From Caldilineaceae bacterium (GTDB taxonomy: Bacteria; Chloroflexota; Anaerolineae; Caldilineales; Caldilineaceae): a stretch of 64,000 nt of DNA. Below are positions 33,222-43,764 of this stretch, piece by piece. Every line of letters begins with the position of its first letter. Within the stretch, counting starts at the first letter, position 1. The DNA lies in the NCBI GenBank assembly GCA_026708085.1, contig JAPOVP010000007.1:27816-91815 (forward strand). The letters run 5' to 3'. Below the pieces are notes generated by a model, which was not told the DNA's origin, did no database searches, and worked only from the letters and a program-made list of their open reading frames with translations. The translations under genes and the position numbers were made by a program.

Positions 33222-34385
33222 TCACCCGCCCAATATATGGGTGACTATCGTCGCGCCGCTGCCGCCGATGTTCTGCGTCATGCCAACTGATGCACTCGCG
33301 ATCTGCCCTTGCCCGGCCTCGCCCCGCAACTGCTGCACCGCCTCCACAATCTGGTACATTCCCGTTGCGCCTACAGGATGACCTCTGCTCTTCAATCCTC
33401 CCAAGGTGCTGATTGGTATCCTCCCATCCGGTCCAATCGCATCGTCAGCGGCCAGATGCCAACCCTCCCCCCGCCTCGCGTAGCCGGTCGCTTCCAGGCT
33501 GAGCGCGCTCATGATAGTGAAGGCATCGTGTAACTCGAAAAAGCTGACGTCCGCAGGCGTTACTCCGCTCTGCATATACGCCTTCTGGCTGCTGACATAG
33601 GCCGCTTCCAGAAAGAGTGGGTCTTTGCGATCATGCAGAGCGATCGTATCGTTGGCGCTGGCGCTCGCCAGAATCTGCACTGCGCCGGGATGATGGCCGG
33701 TCACGTATGCCCCCGCCTGCTCCGACGCCACCAGCACCGCCGCCGCCGCCCCATCGCAAACGGGGCTGCTGTCCATGATATTGATCGGTGTCGCGATCAT
33801 CGGTGCATTGAGATATGCGTCCAGAGAGATCGGTTTCTGGAACATGGCATGAGCGTTCTTGGCGCCGTTTCGATGAGCATTGATGCTGAATCCGGCAAAT
33901 GCATCGATCGGAACGTCGAACTCATACATATACCGCTGCATGATCAGCGCGTTCAGCCCCACAAAAGAGACGCCGTGCGCCGCTTCATATTCGGCGTCCG
34001 CCGCCGTCGCCAGGCCGGCCGTCGTGCTTTCTCCAGACGTGTCTGTCATCTTCTCCACACCGCATACGACCACAACGTCGTGCATGCCGCTGGCCACCGC
34101 CATGTGACCGATACGCAGCGCCGACGCCCCGCTGGCGCAAGCCGATTCGATCTTCGCCGCCTCGACGTTTCGCAGCCCGCTGAAGTCTGCGATCAGCGTC
34201 GCCAGATGTTCCTGGCTCAACAGGCTGCCGCTGAGCATGTTGCCGACAAACAGCGCGTCTACCTGTTCCGTACCAGCCTCCTTCAACGCCTCTGCAATCG
34301 CATGATAGGCTATATGGCGGACGGACAGATCCCAGTGTTCGCCCACAGGTATCTGTCCGATTCCAACTATCGACACATTGCGCAT
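33222..34385 (-). CDS. Thiolase (acetyl-CoA acetyltransferase/SCP-x-like)
   Basis: 387 residues from ATG 34385, where thiolase similarity begins (MRNVSIVGIGQIPVGEH); the frame is open to 34493. Nucleophile Cys83 lies in ESACASGASALRIG. The C-terminal part has FELHDAFTIMSALSLE (HDAF, an SCP-x-like form of NEAF) and RGHPVGATG, but the second catalytic Cys of biosynthetic thiolases is replaced near the end by GGSGATIVTHIL, as in SCP-x thiolases. Substrate is unknown; sterol-side-chain or branched acyl-CoA are typical of the group. DUF35 follows. Confidence 0.9.
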   Translation of the reverse strand: MRNVSIVGIGQIPVGEHWDLSVRHIAYHAIAEALKEAGTEQVDALFVGNMLSGSLLSQEHLATLIADFSGLRNVEAAKIESACASGASALRIGHMAVASGMHDVVVVCGVEKMTDTSGESTTAGLATAADAEYEAAHGVSFVGLNALIMQRYMYEFDVPIDAFAGFSINAHRNGAKNAHAMFQKPISLDAYLNAPMIATPINIMDSSPVCDGAAAAVLVASEQAGAYVTGHHPGAVQILASASANDTIALHDRKDPLFLEAAYVSSQKAYMQSGVTPADVSFFELHDAFTIMSALSLEATGYARRGEGWHLAADDAIGPDGRIPISTLGGLKSRGHPVGATGMYQIVEAVQQLRGEAGQGQIASASVGMTQNIGGSGATIVTHILGG

Positions 34386-34796
34386 AGTCGCATTCCCGGC
34401 ATTGCCTTCAAAGATCCGCTCACAATGTAACAGGTGCGCTGCAAAGCGCTTCTCCCCCTGCAACTGCTGGATCGTCCGCGCACTCACTATCATGACCCAA
34501 CTGAGGTACCATTAGCTACCGGTCGAAACTACTGTCCTGTCAAAACCTATCGCACCGACCGCCTCACCTCCCCGCCCGCGCCCAAATACCCGCGCCCAAC
34601 AGGATGGACGCCCAAGTCGCAGGAGCCAGCGAGCCATGCGCTACGCAAAACGCGCCGCGCACTGACGCGACCCGCAAAACCATGAACTGTGTTTCTGGAA
34701 TGAGGAGAAAGAATCTGCGCCGCCTACTGACCACCGCGTGGGGTGGCCTCACCATTGCGCCTACGTAGAAGCCAGCCGACTACGTGTAGACCCGCA
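34386..34796. other. Intergenic region between a lipoprotein gene and a thiolase gene
   Basis: 411 bp. The promoter for the minus-strand thiolase should be here, but no clear boxes were found. Near the lipoprotein end it contains a perfect palindrome CTACGTAG (34761-34768) and a close copy CTACGTGTAG (34780-34789), 11 bp apart. No gene is called; short frames have no ribosome site or recognisable content. Confidence 0.5.
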
Positions 34797-36008
34797 TCAC
34801 CCTTGTTGTTTCACATCTATGATCCGCCACTGGTCCGTCGTCCTGTTGCTCAAGTCCGAGGGGACGTGTTCCAGTGTAAACGCAAAGAGTTTGCTCTCCA
34901 GCCCGCTGCCGACTTCATATATGAGCGATGCCAAGACCTCCGTCGTGATCAATTGAGAGGTAGCTGCCTGGCCGGCAAAAGTAGAAATCGTTGGATAATA
35001 TTGCATGGCATCAACCCAGGCGAACCCTTCCAACGTGCGTGGGACAGTCTGACGTGCCTCCTCGCTCAGAAGCAGCGCATTTTGGTCGGGTTGCAGGAGA
35101 TATGCCAACACAACCGCCTCAGGGTAAAACGGGGACTGGGGAATGCCGTAACAGAACGTAAACTTTCGAGGGCCTTCTTCATAGTAGATAGCTGCGCGAT
35201 AGGCTCCGGGGCTCGTAAAGTTTGGGTCCAGCCGGCGATGAAAGCGGGACTCCTTGCACAGCAGGCTACGATCATTCGTTGGATATCGAGCGCGTATAGT
35301 CCGCATGGGGGAACGATTCGCCGCGCCATCCCACTCCTCAACGTGCAAGCCGCCAGGCGCGGAAATCTGTGTGCTGCCGTACCCTTCGCTGAGGGTGCTC
35401 CACCAGAAAATGCTGATATAGGTCGGGCCGCCTATCGGGCTTCTGCCGCCGTACACGATCAACTCATCGTGAACGGGCAATTCCCCCGGCGCCTCGCCCG
35501 CTGCCTGTCCGCTGACAGATGCCGGCATCTGCTCCGCCAGCACCTCGAAGTACCGGTTCTCAGTCTCTCTCGGATCTTCACGCCTGACCACGATCCACTC
35601 GGGGCGGCCCGACTGCCGCGGCGGCGCCACAAAACCGAATCCTGAACCTTGCCAGTAGTTGGGCAGCAGCGCATACGGCTGAAGCCAGGGGGCCGGTGGC
35701 CTTGAACTGTCTTCCGACTCCTCCGGCATGCCGATCGGCGTCTGCGAGTCGTAGATCACCGCCCCAACCGGACCGCTGATCTCTTCGCCATCGGCAGTCG
35801 TACTGGCATCGTAGCGGTAGAAGAGAAGATACTCCTCCTCTGCGTCTGCGTCGATGTTGATCGACTCCCACGTAGAGACGGCCTTCCACTCCTCCGGCAG
35901 TATCATCCCCAAATCGATGTTCAACTCGGGGCTCGGCTCCGGAGGCTCGCACGCACTCAAAAAGATCAGCATACACAGTAAGCAGAAGGCGCCCGCGCGC
36001 ACCTTCAT
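34797..36008 (-). CDS. Uncharacterised secreted lipoprotein
   Basis: 403 residues from ATG 36008. A lipoprotein signal (MKVRAGAFCLLCMLIFLSAC, lipobox LSAC with Cys20) is followed by an acidic, Pro-rich segment. The rest is beta-rich with many aromatic residues (YLLFYRYDASTTADG, ISIFWWSTLSEGYGST), typical of extracytoplasmic proteins of unknown role in Chloroflexota. The longer frame to 36134 would put sequence before the signal peptide and is rejected. It starts 129 bp after folC on the same strand. Confidence 0.78.
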   Translation of the reverse strand: MKVRAGAFCLLCMLIFLSACEPPEPSPELNIDLGMILPEEWKAVSTWESINIDADAEEEYLLFYRYDASTTADGEEISGPVGAVIYDSQTPIGMPEESEDSSRPPAPWLQPYALLPNYWQGSGFGFVAPPRQSGRPEWIVVRREDPRETENRYFEVLAEQMPASVSGQAAGEAPGELPVHDELIVYGGRSPIGGPTYISIFWWSTLSEGYGSTQISAPGGLHVEEWDGAANRSPMRTIRARYPTNDRSLLCKESRFHRRLDPNFTSPGAYRAAIYYEEGPRKFTFCYGIPQSPFYPEAVVLAYLLQPDQNALLLSEEARQTVPRTLEGFAWVDAMQYYPTISTFAGQAATSQLITTEVLASLIYEVGSGLESKLFAFTLEHVPSDLSNRTTDQWRIIDVKQQG

Positions 36009-36137
36009 CTTCCAGTCGCTGTTATGACCGCCCTCCTTCCCGCGAGACTCGCGGATCAACAGGGCACGGGAGTCAGAGCCGCCGCCGGCTCCCGGGAGCG
36101 GCGTGCCGTAGGGCCGTGTGTTCTTATGTCTCATCGG

Positions 36138-37526
36138 TTAAATGGTGCCGTATGCGGGCGGAAGTGGCGCCAGGGGAGGATCCGTATTGGCTTCGTGAAT
36201 CCAGTCGTCAGCCGGGAAGAGTCCGGGATGCAGTCCATTCCACGTCTCCCGCAGTTCTGCGGCGACGAAAACGGATCCGGTGCCGACCATGTAGCCTTCC
36301 TGCGGGGTTACTTCTTGAGCGATTTCAAACGCTGCATTCATCGACGGTGCCGCTACCACCTTTCGGCCTTCGTCCGCAGGCAAAGATCCGATGGCTGCTC
36401 GCAGGTCCGGCACCGGCAGCGCCTTCGGATGACGACTCTGCACCAGCACAATGCGCGGCGACGCCGCCATGGCCAGCGTCAGCATCGGCGCGATATCCTT
36501 GTCGCTGTTGACCCCGAAGACGAACGTAAAAGGGCGCCCGGCGTGCGTATCCGCAAGCGTCGATAGCAGTATCTCCAGGCTGTCTCTGTTGTGGGCACAA
36601 TCGACCACTAATGGAATGCCTCCGGATGCCGGCTGCGGCAGCCACTCAATGCGGCAAGGCCACCTGGTCTGTACCAGACCGTTGTCTACCAGCTGATCTT
36701 CCCATCGTACCAGTCCGGCACGGTGCAGTTCCCGCACCATCTCGTAGGCGATCCCGGCATTGATCTGCTGGTGTCCCCCAACCAGCGGCAGCGTGGCCCG
36801 CCGGTACACCTGCACTTCCGACAAAGGCGCCTCCCTATCTTCGGCTACCTGTCGCAAGACCTCCTCGGCTCTCCGCTTCTGCGGTGCGCTGAAAACAGGC
36901 GTCTCTTGCTTGATGATCCCAGCCTTCTCCGCTGCAATCTCCTCCAGGCTTTCGCCGAGGATATGCATGTGGTCCTTGCTGATATGCGTGATGCCGCACA
37001 CCTCCGGCAGCACGACATTGGTGCTGTCCAGACGGCCGCCCATCCCCACCTCTACCACAGCCCAGTCGACCCCGGCCTCCGCAAAAAAAAGGAAGGCAAC
37101 GACAGTGATACGACCAAAAACGGTCAGATCGGGGGTCGCCTCAAGATACGGTAAGGCCCTCTGGATCAGTTCGGCACACTTTTCCTGGGAGATCAGCTGT
37201 CCGTCAACGCGCATGCGTTCCCGGAATGTGTGCAAGTGGGGGCTGGTAAACAGACCGGTGCGGTAGCCCAGGTGACGAAGAATCGATTCCGTATACGCGC
37301 TTGTGCTGCCCTTGCCCTTCGTGCCCGTCACATGGACAGTTCGAAATCGATCCTGGGGGTTGTCCAGCGCGGCCAGCACCGCCCGCATGCGTTCCAATCG
37401 GCTTTCCGGGTCCTTCGAACGGGGAGCGCGGCCGTCAAACCTGGCATCGTGGAATAGTATGCCGATCGCCTCTTCGTATGTAAGCCGCCTTGTAGAAAAG
37501 AACTCTGGCGCCGGCCTTATCGACAC
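36138..37526 (-). CDS. folC: Folylpolyglutamate synthase/dihydrofolate synthase
   Basis: 462 residues from GTG 37526, with AAGGAG 5 nt upstream; a GTG two codons earlier sits inside that site. HVTGTKGKGSTSAY is the Mur-ligase-family P loop, VVEVGMGGRLDSTN and THISKDHMHILG carry further ATP/Mg contacts, and VDCAHNRDSLE in the C-terminal domain matches the substrate site. It adds L-glutamate to dihydropteroate and/or to tetrahydrofolate. It is divergent from gap; the 229 bp between them contain the gap promoter and operator candidates. Confidence 0.95.
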   Translation of the reverse strand: MSIRPAPEFFSTRRLTYEEAIGILFHDARFDGRAPRSKDPESRLERMRAVLAALDNPQDRFRTVHVTGTKGKGSTSAYTESILRHLGYRTGLFTSPHLHTFRERMRVDGQLISQEKCAELIQRALPYLEATPDLTVFGRITVVAFLFFAEAGVDWAVVEVGMGGRLDSTNVVLPEVCGITHISKDHMHILGESLEEIAAEKAGIIKQETPVFSAPQKRRAEEVLRQVAEDREAPLSEVQVYRRATLPLVGGHQQINAGIAYEMVRELHRAGLVRWEDQLVDNGLVQTRWPCRIEWLPQPASGGIPLVVDCAHNRDSLEILLSTLADTHAGRPFTFVFGVNSDKDIAPMLTLAMAASPRIVLVQSRHPKALPVPDLRAAIGSLPADEGRKVVAAPSMNAAFEIAQEVTPQEGYMVGTGSVFVAAELRETWNGLHPGLFPADDWIHEANTDPPLAPLPPAYGTI

Positions 37527-37679
37527 GGGCACTCCTTGACTCTCAAGATGCACAGCCTGACATTGATTGTAAACTCTGTTCCCAAAACCACGCAAACGGT
37601 TGCCGGAAAGCGACCCCTCCGCATAGCCCATAAAGCGGCCCGCTTCCCGACGATGCAAATCACAGTACAGACACAGGTA

Positions 37680-37711
37680 TTGTCAGCGATCCCGGCCCGA
37701 TATGGTAGAAT
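37680..37711 (+). promoter_or_regulatory. Candidate promoter of the gap operon
   Basis: An extended -10 element, TGG-TAGAAT (37703-37711), matches the TGn-TATAAT pattern. A TTGTCA at 37680-37685 resembles a -35 box but is 20 nt from the -10, longer than ideal; extended -10 promoters need the -35 less. Transcription would begin near 37718, giving a leader of about 38 nt. Confidence 0.5.
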
Positions 37712-37728
37712 TGCCAATATTAGCAATT
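37709..37728. promoter_or_regulatory. Near-perfect palindrome over the gap transcription start (operator candidate)
   Basis: The 20-bp site AATTGC-C-AATATT-A-GCAATT is a palindrome with one mismatched pair (C/A at positions 7 and 14). It overlaps the last bases of the proposed -10 and the start point, where a bound repressor would block transcription. By analogy with CggR-type control of gap operons it may respond to a glycolytic metabolite, but the regulator is unknown. Confidence 0.6.
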
Positions 37729-37755
37729 GTCCAAACTCGCCGAGGAGACTATTAA

Positions 37756-38766
37756 ATGACCACAAAAATCGCCATCAATGGCTTTGGTCGTATCGGTCGA
37801 CAGGTAACTAAAGCTCTGTTTGAGCACCATAATGATACTTTCGACCTCGTCGCTATAAACGATCTGGGTGATGTGGAGACCATGGCCCACCTCTTCAAAT
37901 ATGATACCAACTACGGCGTCTTTGATGGCACCGTTGACATTCTCGATGGAGATCTCGAGATCAACGGAGACCGGCTGAAAGTCCTCAGTGAGCGCGACCC
38001 GAGCCAGCTCCCCTGGGGCGAGTTGGGTGTTGACATCGTCGTCGAGAGCACCGGCGTCTTCCGCGATCGGGAAACGGCAGCTCTCCACATCGCCGCCGGC
38101 GCAAAAAAAGTGATCATCAGCGCACCCGCCAAAGGCGAGGACATCACCATCTGCATGGGCGTCAATAACGATAAGTACAACCCAACCACCCATCACGTCA
38201 TCAGCAACGCCAGTTGCACAACCAACTGCCTTGCCCCCGCGGCCAAGGTTGTTAACGACACCATCGGCATCGAGCAGGGGCTCATGACCACCGTCCATGC
38301 CTATACGACCGACCAGCGCATCCTTGACTTCGTTCACGAAGACCTGCGCCGCGCCCGCGCCGCCGGCATGAACATCATCCCGACAACCACCGGCGCCGCC
38401 AAAGCCGTGTCGCTCGTCGTGCCCGAATTGGACGGCAAATTTGACGGCATGGCCATGCGCGTTCCCACTTCCACAGTCAGCGTAGTCGATTTTGTCGCCA
38501 AAACGAGCACCCAGGGCAATACCGAGGACCTGCTGGACGCCTTCTCTGAAGCCGCATCCGGACCCATGAAAGGCATCCTCGACGTCAGCCACGAGCCCCT
38601 GGTCAGTTCCGATTTCCTGGGCAATCCACACAGCAGCGTGATCGACGCCGAGTTTACAGCCTGCTACGGCGATCTGGTCAAAGTCGTCACCTGGTACGAC
38701 AACGAGTGGGCGTACAGTGTTCGCGTTACCGATCTCGCCGCCTTTGTCGCCGGTCAGGGCGTCTAG
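37756..38766 (+). CDS. gap: Glyceraldehyde-3-phosphate dehydrogenase, type I
   Basis: 336 residues, full length. The Rossmann N terminus ([12 protein letters not shown]) binds NAD(P); catalytic Cys154 lies in [12 protein letters not shown], and a conserved His follows in TVHAYTTDQ. Late signature [23 protein letters not shown] sequence is present in the form [25 protein letters not shown] is 7-9 nt before the ATG. It oxidises glyceraldehyde 3-phosphate to 1,3-bisphosphoglycerate and heads the gap-pgk-orf125-tpiA glycolytic operon. Position 34 region (INDLGD) with Asp favours NAD over NADP. Confidence 0.97.
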   Translation: MTTKIAINGFGRIGRQVTKALFEHHNDTFDLVAINDLGDVETMAHLFKYDTNYGVFDGTVDILDGDLEINGDRLKVLSERDPSQLPWGELGVDIVVESTGVFRDRETAALHIAAGAKKVIISAPAKGEDITICMGVNNDKYNPTTHHVISNASCTTNCLAPAAKVVNDTIGIEQGLMTTVHAYTTDQRILDFVHEDLRRARAAGMNIIPTTTGAAKAVSLVVPELDGKFDGMAMRVPTSTVSVVDFVAKTSTQGNTEDLLDAFSEAASGPMKGILDVSHEPLVSSDFLGNPHSSVIDAEFTACYGDLVKVVTWYDNEWAYSVRVTDLAAFVAGQGV

Positions 38767-38797
38767 TCCGGTTGCCACCCACCGAAGGCACAGAGAC

Positions 38798-39985
<1,188 letters not shown>

Positions 39986-39988
39986 CCT

Positions 39989-40366
39989 ATGAGCTTTCTT
40001 AAGAAACTGGCATCGTTCTTTTCCGGCGGCGGTGGAGGCGACAATCGCGCCTTCCCAATATATGTCTTCAGCAACCGCTGCCGCGAACCGATCATGGCTG
40101 AAATCGACCTGGTCAACAGTCTCAGCCGCGACGAGGAGAATGACGACCGCTACTACACCCGCAAAGTTCTGCAAGGGAGCGGTAAGCACCGCTGTTTTAC
40201 CCAGGTCGAAGTCGAAATCTGGTTCGACCGCGGCAAAAGGGTCTCCCACTACGAAGTCAGCGGCGGTCGCTGGTTGACCCAGGAGGAGTACGAAGAGGAG
40301 CTGATACGCTTCGAAGCGCCTCCTGAGGAGGAGAGCGCGGCAGACGACGAATCTCAGCCGGGCTAG
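39989..40366 (+). CDS. Uncharacterised acidic protein between pgk and tpiA
   Basis: 125 residues, starting 3 nt after the pgk stop (a GAGGAG site lies inside the end of pgk), so it is clearly part of the operon. [18 protein letters not shown] is a short amphipathic helix and Gly linker, and the middle ([20 protein letters not shown], then [25 protein letters not shown]) is a compact alpha/beta domain. The tail (residues 100-125) is very acidic. I do not know a named family. Such genes occur in glycolytic operons of related Chloroflexota; a membrane-associating or regulatory role is only a guess. Confidence 0.8.
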   Translation: MSFLKKLASFFSGGGGGDNRAFPIYVFSNRCREPIMAEIDLVNSLSRDEENDDRYYTRKVLQGSGKHRCFTQVEVEIWFDRGKRVSHYEVSGGRWLTQEEYEEELIRFEAPPEEESAADDESQPG

Positions 40367-40565
40367 AATTTCGCAGCAACCGCTGGAGTCCGGATCCATT
40401 TACCGTCTGCCAAAGATACTTTACAGAGCGGCAGTAGTAGGACGCCCGTAGTCAGAATCTGTCTGCCCTTCCCTTAGTAAAAAGCAGTTCGCCAGTATCC
40501 CCCGCGTTCACATTACAGATCTTGGCCTCGCCGCCTGACTCAGTCTTCTGCGGAGAATACCTATA

Positions 40566-41333
40566 ATGCGTAAACCGATGATGGCCGGTAACTGGAAAAT
40601 GAACATGACCGTGGCCGAAGCGCTGGATCTCGCGCGGCAGATCAACCAGTTAGTCGGTGACACAACCGTGGTGGAGCAACTGCTATGCCCGCCTTCCGTC
40701 TGTCTGCACCCGCTCAAGGCAACAACGACAGGCATGCCCTTCGCACTCGGCGCCCAAAACTGCCACTGGCAGGATAGCGGAGCCTTCACCGGCGAAATTA
40801 GCCCGCCCATGCTGCGCGGCCTCGCCGACTACGTCATCATCGGGCACAGCGAACGCCGCCAGCTCTTCGGCGAAACCGATGAAACCGTAAACAAGAAGAC
40901 CCGCGCCGCGCTGGCCAACCAGCTGATCCCGGTCGTCTGCGTAGGCGAAAGTCTCGAACAGAACGAGCGCGGCGAGACCACAGCCATCATCACCGCTCAG
41001 GTACAAGCCGCCCTGGAAGGCCTGAGCGCCGACCAGGTCCAATCCCTCGTTATCGCCTACGAACCCATCTGGGCCATCGGCACCGGCCGGGCTGCCACCG
41101 CACAGACGGCCGGCGAAATCTGCGGCCTCGTACGCTCCATCCTGCACGACATGCACGGTGCCCCCGTTGCCGCCGCGACGCGCATCCTCTACGGCGGCAG
41201 CACCAAACCGGACAACATCGGCGCCATCATGGAACAACCCGACATCGATGGCGCGCTGATCGGCGGCGCATCCCTTGAGGCCGGCAGTTATGCCGAAATG
41301 GTGAAGATCACGGCCGAGCCCTACAGCGGCTGA
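40566..41333 (+). CDS. tpiA: Triose-phosphate isomerase
   Basis: 255 residues. Catalytic residues are Lys11 (NWKMN), His94 (IIGHSERR) and Glu166 ([13 protein letters not shown]), and the phosphate loop appears as [10 protein letters not shown] and [12 protein letters not shown] lies about 10 nt before the ATG. It interconverts dihydroxyacetone phosphate and glyceraldehyde 3-phosphate. A 199-bp gap after orf125 may hold a second promoter, though none is clear; the order gap-pgk-orf-tpiA is otherwise one functional cluster. Confidence 0.97.
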   Translation: MRKPMMAGNWKMNMTVAEALDLARQINQLVGDTTVVEQLLCPPSVCLHPLKATTTGMPFALGAQNCHWQDSGAFTGEISPPMLRGLADYVIIGHSERRQLFGETDETVNKKTRAALANQLIPVVCVGESLEQNERGETTAIITAQVQAALEGLSADQVQSLVIAYEPIWAIGTGRAATAQTAGEICGLVRSILHDMHGAPVAAATRILYGGSTKPDNIGAIMEQPDIDGALIGGASLEAGSYAEMVKITAEPYSG

Positions 41334-41397
41334 CCCCCGCCCTTCTGACTCACCTTGCGGAAATTAGGAGCGGGAAAAGCTGGGCCATGGACTAACC

Positions 41398-41439
41398 TCT
41401 CTCTCCTCTCTCCTCTTCACTCTCTCCTCACCCCTCCCC
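41398..41439 (+). repeat. CT-rich tract, similar to one at 56546-56580
   Basis: A pyrimidine-only run of about 40 nt, rich in CTCTCTCCTC units, directly precedes the ATG of the next gene. A closely similar arrangement, TCTCTCCTC, then CTTtACTCTCTCCTC, lies in the large gap of the ribosomal cluster. In both cases no Shine-Dalgarno sequence is present on the plus strand. Origin and function are unknown. Confidence 0.55.
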
Positions 41440-42195
41440 ATGTCTCCATTCGGACCCTATCTGTTCTTCGCCCTCTTTTTCATCCTGCTTGCCGGACTCT
41501 GGTGGCTGAGCTGGCGAATCGGCCTGCTGATTCAGGAGATAGTCTATCTGATCACCGGCTCCGAAGACTTGGCGATGGTGATCCTGTTCCTGATCTACCT
41601 GCCCGGCATCCTCGTCCACGAAGCCTCCCACTGGCTGGTAGCACGGATTCTGGGCCTGAAGACCAGCAAATTCCGCGTGTGGCCCAAATACACACGCAAC
41701 ACCATCGGCTTGGGCAGCGTAACCGTTTCGTCCGGGGGCACTCTTCGGGATAGTCTGGTGGGGCTGGCTCCGCTCCTGGTCGGGTCCCGGCTTATTGTGC
41801 TTATCGGTGAACAGGTTTTCGAAACACACACACTCCCCTTCTCTTGGCGTACCGGCAGGCTGCTGGACGGGCTGACCCTTGTCCTCGACAGCCTCGCCCA
41901 CAAACCCGATAGCCTGTTGTGGAGCTACCTCCTCTTCGCGATCGCCAACGCGATGATGCCCAGCGCCAGCGACCGCGCGCCGCTGAAACTGCTGGGCATC
42001 TATATCGTTCTCCTCGCCGCCCTGTTCGTCTTCATCGATCAGTCGGGCCGCAATGTGATTCTTCTGCTCGACTTCCTTTTGGGTCCGGTTCAGCTGCTGA
42101 CCGGCGCCTTCTTCCTGGTCGCGGCCATCGACCTCGCTATCTTCCTGCTGCTGCTCGCCGCGAGAGAGGTATCGAAACTCTTCGTCACACAATGA
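41440..42195 (+). CDS. HExxH membrane protein, probable site-2-protease-like (M50) metalloprotease
   Basis: 251 residues with six or so hydrophobic segments. HEASHWLVARILGL near residue 60 is an HExxH zinc motif inside or at the end of a membrane helix, as in site-2 proteases, and NAMMPSASD near 170 resembles their N-x-x-P-x-x-x-x-D element that supplies the third zinc ligand. This supports an intramembrane or membrane-bound metalloprotease. It lacks a PDZ domain. It follows tpiA by 106 bp and is convergent with the TrpB-like gene. No Shine-Dalgarno sequence; the ATG is preceded by a CT-rich tract. The substrate is unknown. Confidence 0.75.
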   Translation: MSPFGPYLFFALFFILLAGLWWLSWRIGLLIQEIVYLITGSEDLAMVILFLIYLPGILVHEASHWLVARILGLKTSKFRVWPKYTRNTIGLGSVTVSSGGTLRDSLVGLAPLLVGSRLIVLIGEQVFETHTLPFSWRTGRLLDGLTLVLDSLAHKPDSLLWSYLLFAIANAMMPSASDRAPLKLLGIYIVLLAALFVFIDQSGRNVILLLDFLLGPVQLLTGAFFLVAAIDLAIFLLLLAAREVSKLFVTQ

Positions 42196-42241
42196 TCGCA
42201 GTCGTCTTCTTTACCCTCCCAGGGCCCCGGTCCGCGGACAC

Positions 42242-43612
42242 CTATAGCGAAGGCACCTTTTCCAAGCTCGCCCGAATCGCCTCCTCCGGGTATTCGAAAT
42301 CCTCAAGGTTGTCGCCCAGATGCTGCTCGTACGCAGCCAAATCGAAGTGGCCGTGGCCGCACATATTGAAGACGATCACTTTGCTCTCGCCGCTCTCCTT
42401 GCACGCCAGTGCCTCCTGCATTGCCCCCCAGATCGCATGGGCCGGTTCGGGCGCCGGCAGGATCCCCTCCGTACGCGCAAAAGAGACCGCCGCCCCGAAA
42501 ATCGCCCGTTGCTGAACATTGACCGCCTCAATCAACCCCGCATCATGCAGCGCGCTGACCTGTGCGCTCATGCCATGATAGCGCAGTCCACCCGCGTGGA
42601 TCGGAGCCGGCACAAAGTCGTGGCCAAGCGTATGCATCTTGATCAATGGTGTCATCTGTGCCGTGTCGCCGAAATCATAGGTGAAGACCCCGCGCGTCAG
42701 GCTCGGCGCAGCCGCCGGTTCCACCGCAACGACGCGGGCGTTCCTGCCGCCGCTGATGTTCTCCTTCAGGAATGGGAACGCAAAGCCGCCAAAGTTGCTG
42801 CCGCCCCCCGTACAACCGACCAGCACGTCCGGCCAGTCCTCCCCGAACGCCTCCAGCCCGCTGATCACCTCCTGCCCCACGACCGTCTGGTGCAGAAGCA
42901 CATGATTTAGCACCGAGCCTAGCGAGTACTTCGTATCCTCTCGCGTCGCTGCATCTTCCACCGCTTCCGAGATCGCAATCCCCAGGCTGCCCGTGCTGTC
43001 CGGACTCTCGGCCAGGATCTGCCGGCCGGCGTTCGTGTCCTCGCTGGGGCTCGGCACAACCTCCGCCCCCCACGTCTCCATCATTACCTTTCGGTAAGGC
43101 TTCTGCTCATAGCTGACCCGCACCATGTAGACCTTGCACTCCACACCGAATACCTGGCACGCGAAACTGAGCGCACTCCCCCACTGTCCCGCGCCCGTCT
43201 CCGTCGCCAGGCGCGAGACGCCCTCCTCCTTGTTGTAGAATGCCTGTGGCACTGCCGTGTTCGGCTTATGGCTGCCCGACGGGCTGACACCTTCGTACTT
43301 GTAGTAGATGCGCGCCGGCGTATCCAGCGCCCTCTCCCATTCATGCGCCCGGTTCAGAGGCGTCGGCCTCCAAATACGGTAAACATCCTGCACCGGCTCA
43401 GGAATCTCGATGTAGCGCTCGGCGCTGACCTCTTGCAGTATCAGTGACATCGGAAAAAGAGGCGCCAGGTCCTCCGGCCCAATCGGCTGACCGGTGCCCG
43501 GATGCAGCGGCGGCGACAGTTCAACCCCCGCGGCCGGCAAATCGGCGTTGATGTTATACCAGTGGGTCGGCATCTCCGACTCATTCAAGATTACCTTCTT
43601 CTGTCTGCTCAT
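42242..43612 (-). CDS. trpB: TrpB2-type tryptophan synthase beta chain (PLP enzyme)
   Basis: 456 residues, the longer TrpB2 form (TIGR01415 type; classical TrpB is about 400). PLP Lys116 sits in GSHKPNTA, and [11 protein letters not shown] near residue 300 binds the cofactor phosphate. The N-terminal part ([17 protein letters not shown]) holds the RPTPL segment of this class. Converts indole plus serine to tryptophan; TrpB2 enzymes usually act without a stable TrpA partner and may salvage indole. No other trp genes are nearby. ATG 43612 is preceded by a purine-rich GGAG. Confidence 0.93.
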   Translation of the reverse strand: MSRQKKVILNESEMPTHWYNINADLPAAGVELSPPLHPGTGQPIGPEDLAPLFPMSLILQEVSAERYIEIPEPVQDVYRIWRPTPLNRAHEWERALDTPARIYYKYEGVSPSGSHKPNTAVPQAFYNKEEGVSRLATETGAGQWGSALSFACQVFGVECKVYMVRVSYEQKPYRKVMMETWGAEVVPSPSEDTNAGRQILAESPDSTGSLGIAISEAVEDAATREDTKYSLGSVLNHVLLHQTVVGQEVISGLEAFGEDWPDVLVGCTGGGSNFGGFAFPFLKENISGGRNARVVAVEPAAAPSLTRGVFTYDFGDTAQMTPLIKMHTLGHDFVPAPIHAGGLRYHGMSAQVSALHDAGLIEAVNVQQRAIFGAAVSFARTEGILPAPEPAHAIWGAMQEALACKESGESKVIVFNMCGHGHFDLAAYEQHLGDNLEDFEYPEEAIRASLEKVPSL

Positions 43613-43708
43613 TTCTGTGCTCCTGAAGTGCTGGTGACGAATCCCTTCCTATGCGCCGACGAATTCGCCGCTGTACTGCTGACGACCACAACGCCTGGAA
43701 GTAGGATC

Positions 43709-43739
43709 AAAAAGGCCTGCCGCAATCGCGACAGGCCTT
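43709..43739 (-). terminator. Intrinsic terminator after trxA
   Basis: On the minus strand AAGGCCTG (43739-43732) pairs with CAGGCCTT (43719-43712) around a CG-rich loop, and the second arm runs into TTTTTG. This is a full Rho-independent terminator 26 bp beyond the thioredoxin stop. Confidence 0.88.
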
Positions 43740-43764
43740 GACACAAATCCACTTAGATCTGCAA

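Noticed and set aside
42230..42239. GTCCGCGGAC palindrome between the convergent 41440 and trpB genes as a terminator
   Set aside because: A perfect palindrome with no loop and no U-tract cannot form a normal terminator hairpin.
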